Program-made: the position numbers and the translations under genes | In this document: positions 14,463 to 15,337 of the stretch, in pieces | Numbering within the stretch: the first letter of the stretch is position 1 | Layout of the letters: every line of letters starts with the position of its first letter | From: Bacteriovoracaceae bacterium | GTDB taxonomy: Bacteria; Bdellovibrionota; Bacteriovoracia; Bacteriovoracales; Bacteriovoracaceae | Direction: 5' to 3' | Length of the DNA: 15,337 bases | Assembly (NCBI GenBank): GCA_007116425.1 | Contig: SKIL01000295.1 | Coordinates: forward strand, 1 to 15,337 | The notes under the pieces: generated by a model | The model's database searches: none | Seen by the model: the letters and a program-made list of their open reading frames with translations, nothing else | Told to the model about the DNA's origin: nothing

Positions 14463-15337
14463 AACTACTTCAACTAAAAATAAAGGGTATAACTTCATTT
14501 AAAGACGAGGTCGAAATCAATTTTGAGTCTTACCTTAGAGGTAACAATCTCTTTGCAATTACCGGCGCCACGGGGAGTGGAAAATCTTCAATCTTAACCT
14601 CAATTTTTCTTGCCCTGTATGGAAAAAGTCCTAAAGGAGTTTCACCATCAGAAGTTGTAAACACGAACTCACAAGAGGCAGATATTGAGCTAAAATTCAT
14701 GCTCAAAAAAGAAAAGTATAAAGCAACTTGGGCATGCAAAACTCACGGGCAAAGTGGAGAACTTAAACGGCCAAAAGTTCTCAAGCAACTCTTTATAAAA
14801 AATAAAACCAATCAAACTTATCAAGAAATCGAAAAATCGGCCGAGGACATCCTAGGCTTAACAATGGAGCAGTTTGAAAAAACAATTATTATAAATCAAG
14901 GTAAATTTTCAGACTTCATTACATCTAAATCTTCTGATAGAAGAAAGCTCTTGGAAACATTATTTCAGTTTCAAGAAATAAGCCTTCTATCACCTTTTCT
15001 CAAAAGAGAAATTAAAGAAACAGAGAGAGAGATAGAGTCATATGACATAAAAATTGAAAGCTCTACTCTGTATGACAAAGAACAAATTCAAGAGATGGAG
15101 CAAAGTTTAAAACATAAAAAAAACATATCAAATTTACTAACAAGCATTCTTGAGGCCTATAAATCTCCTGCAAAGGATCTAACTGAAATCACAAAAACGG
15201 CAAAAGAAATTCAAGCAGACAAAAAATATATTTCTGAAATATCTCCAAAAATAGAACAAGTCTTTGAAGAGTACAAAAATCTTGATAAGCAAAAAAAAGA
15301 GAAAATTATTTACTCGGATAAACTAATAATACAAGAA
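14459..15337 (+). CDS. sbcC: Exonuclease subunit SbcC (Rad50-like), N-terminal part (runs off the window)
   Basis: An open frame from TTG 14459 reaches the window edge (293 residues). TTG is preferred because GAGAGG lies 5 nt upstream and it overlaps the sbcD stop as TTGA, a 4-nt overlap. The protein starts MKLLQLKIKGITSF, then FAITGATGSGKSSIL contains Walker A (GATGSGKS, 36-43). IIINQGKFSDFITSKSSDRR holds the Q-loop glutamine (Gln147) and matches the SbcC block with PQGEFARFL. From about residue 180 the sequence is Lys/Glu-rich and heptad-like (REIKETEREIESYDIKIES), the start of the long coiled coil. The zinc-hook and C-terminal Walker B half lie beyond the window. Confidence 0.92.
   Translation, partial: MKLLQLKIKGITSFKDEVEINFESYLRGNNLFAITGATGSGKSSILTSIFLALYGKSPKGVSPSEVVNTNSQEADIELKFMLKKEKYKATWACKTHGQSGELKRPKVLKQLFIKNKTNQTYQEIEKSAEDILGLTMEQFEKTIIINQGKFSDFITSKSSDRRKLLETLFQFQEISLLSPFLKREIKETEREIESYDIKIESSTLYDKEQIQEMEQSLKHKKNISNLLTSILEAYKSPAKDLTEITKTAKEIQADKKYISEISPKIEQVFEEYKNLDKQKKEKIIYSDKLIIQE

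Noticed and set aside
1..15337. CRISPR arrays, insertion sequences, tRNA or rRNA genes, phage genes
   Set aside because: No regularly spaced repeats, no terminal inverted repeats with transposase, and no cloverleaf or rRNA-like stretch was seen; nearly all of the window is covered by single-copy coding genes.

Overview
The window looks like chromosomal DNA from an AT-rich Gram-negative bacterium, most probably a member of Bdellovibrionota (Bacteriovorax/Halobacteriovorax-like). This is inference. The Gram-negative part rests on a Kdo-transferase-like gene, a signal-peptide beta-barrel protein and a LolC/E-type permease. The lineage guess rests on a GYF_2-domain protein, a PSP1/RicT protein in a Gram-negative setting, and overall gene style. 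No phage, transposon, CRISPR array, rRNA or tRNA was recognised.

Left part, minus strand (1-3829): a fatty-acid beta-oxidation operon reads right to left. It runs from a FadI-type thiolase to a FadJ/FadB-type hydratase/dehydrogenase, then to the N-terminal part of a LolC/E-like ABC permease that overlaps the dehydrogenase gene by 8 nt. Middle part, minus strand (3950-8604): first in transcription order comes a divergent Kdo-transferase-like gene (GT30), overlapping by 11 nt an FAD/NAD-type oxidoreductase with an eroded dinucleotide-binding motif. A small Flp-type pilin-like protein and an outer-membrane beta-barrel protein follow. The barrel gene ends in a well-formed rho-independent terminator that insulates it from the fad operon.

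Right part, plus strand (8705-15337): a divergent gap of about 100 bp separates the Kdo-transferase-like gene from a GYF_2 single-pass membrane protein with a very acidic, tyrosine-rich tail. Next is the conserved housekeeping set tmk (dTMP kinase), holB-like (clamp-loader delta prime) and PSP1/ricT. After these come sbcD and the 5' part of sbcC, the Mre11/Rad50-type nuclease pair, which overlap by 4 nt with a TTG start. This half is mostly DNA-precursor synthesis, replication and repair.

Most genes are ordinary. The points most worth a second look are a roughly four-fold excess of the tetranucleotide GGCC across the whole window and both strands, the pilin-like gene with a predicted leaderless promoter, and the coupled Kdo-transferase-like/oxidoreductase pair. 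The GYF_2 protein tail is also unusual. I did not find convincing evidence of a wholly new multi-gene system.
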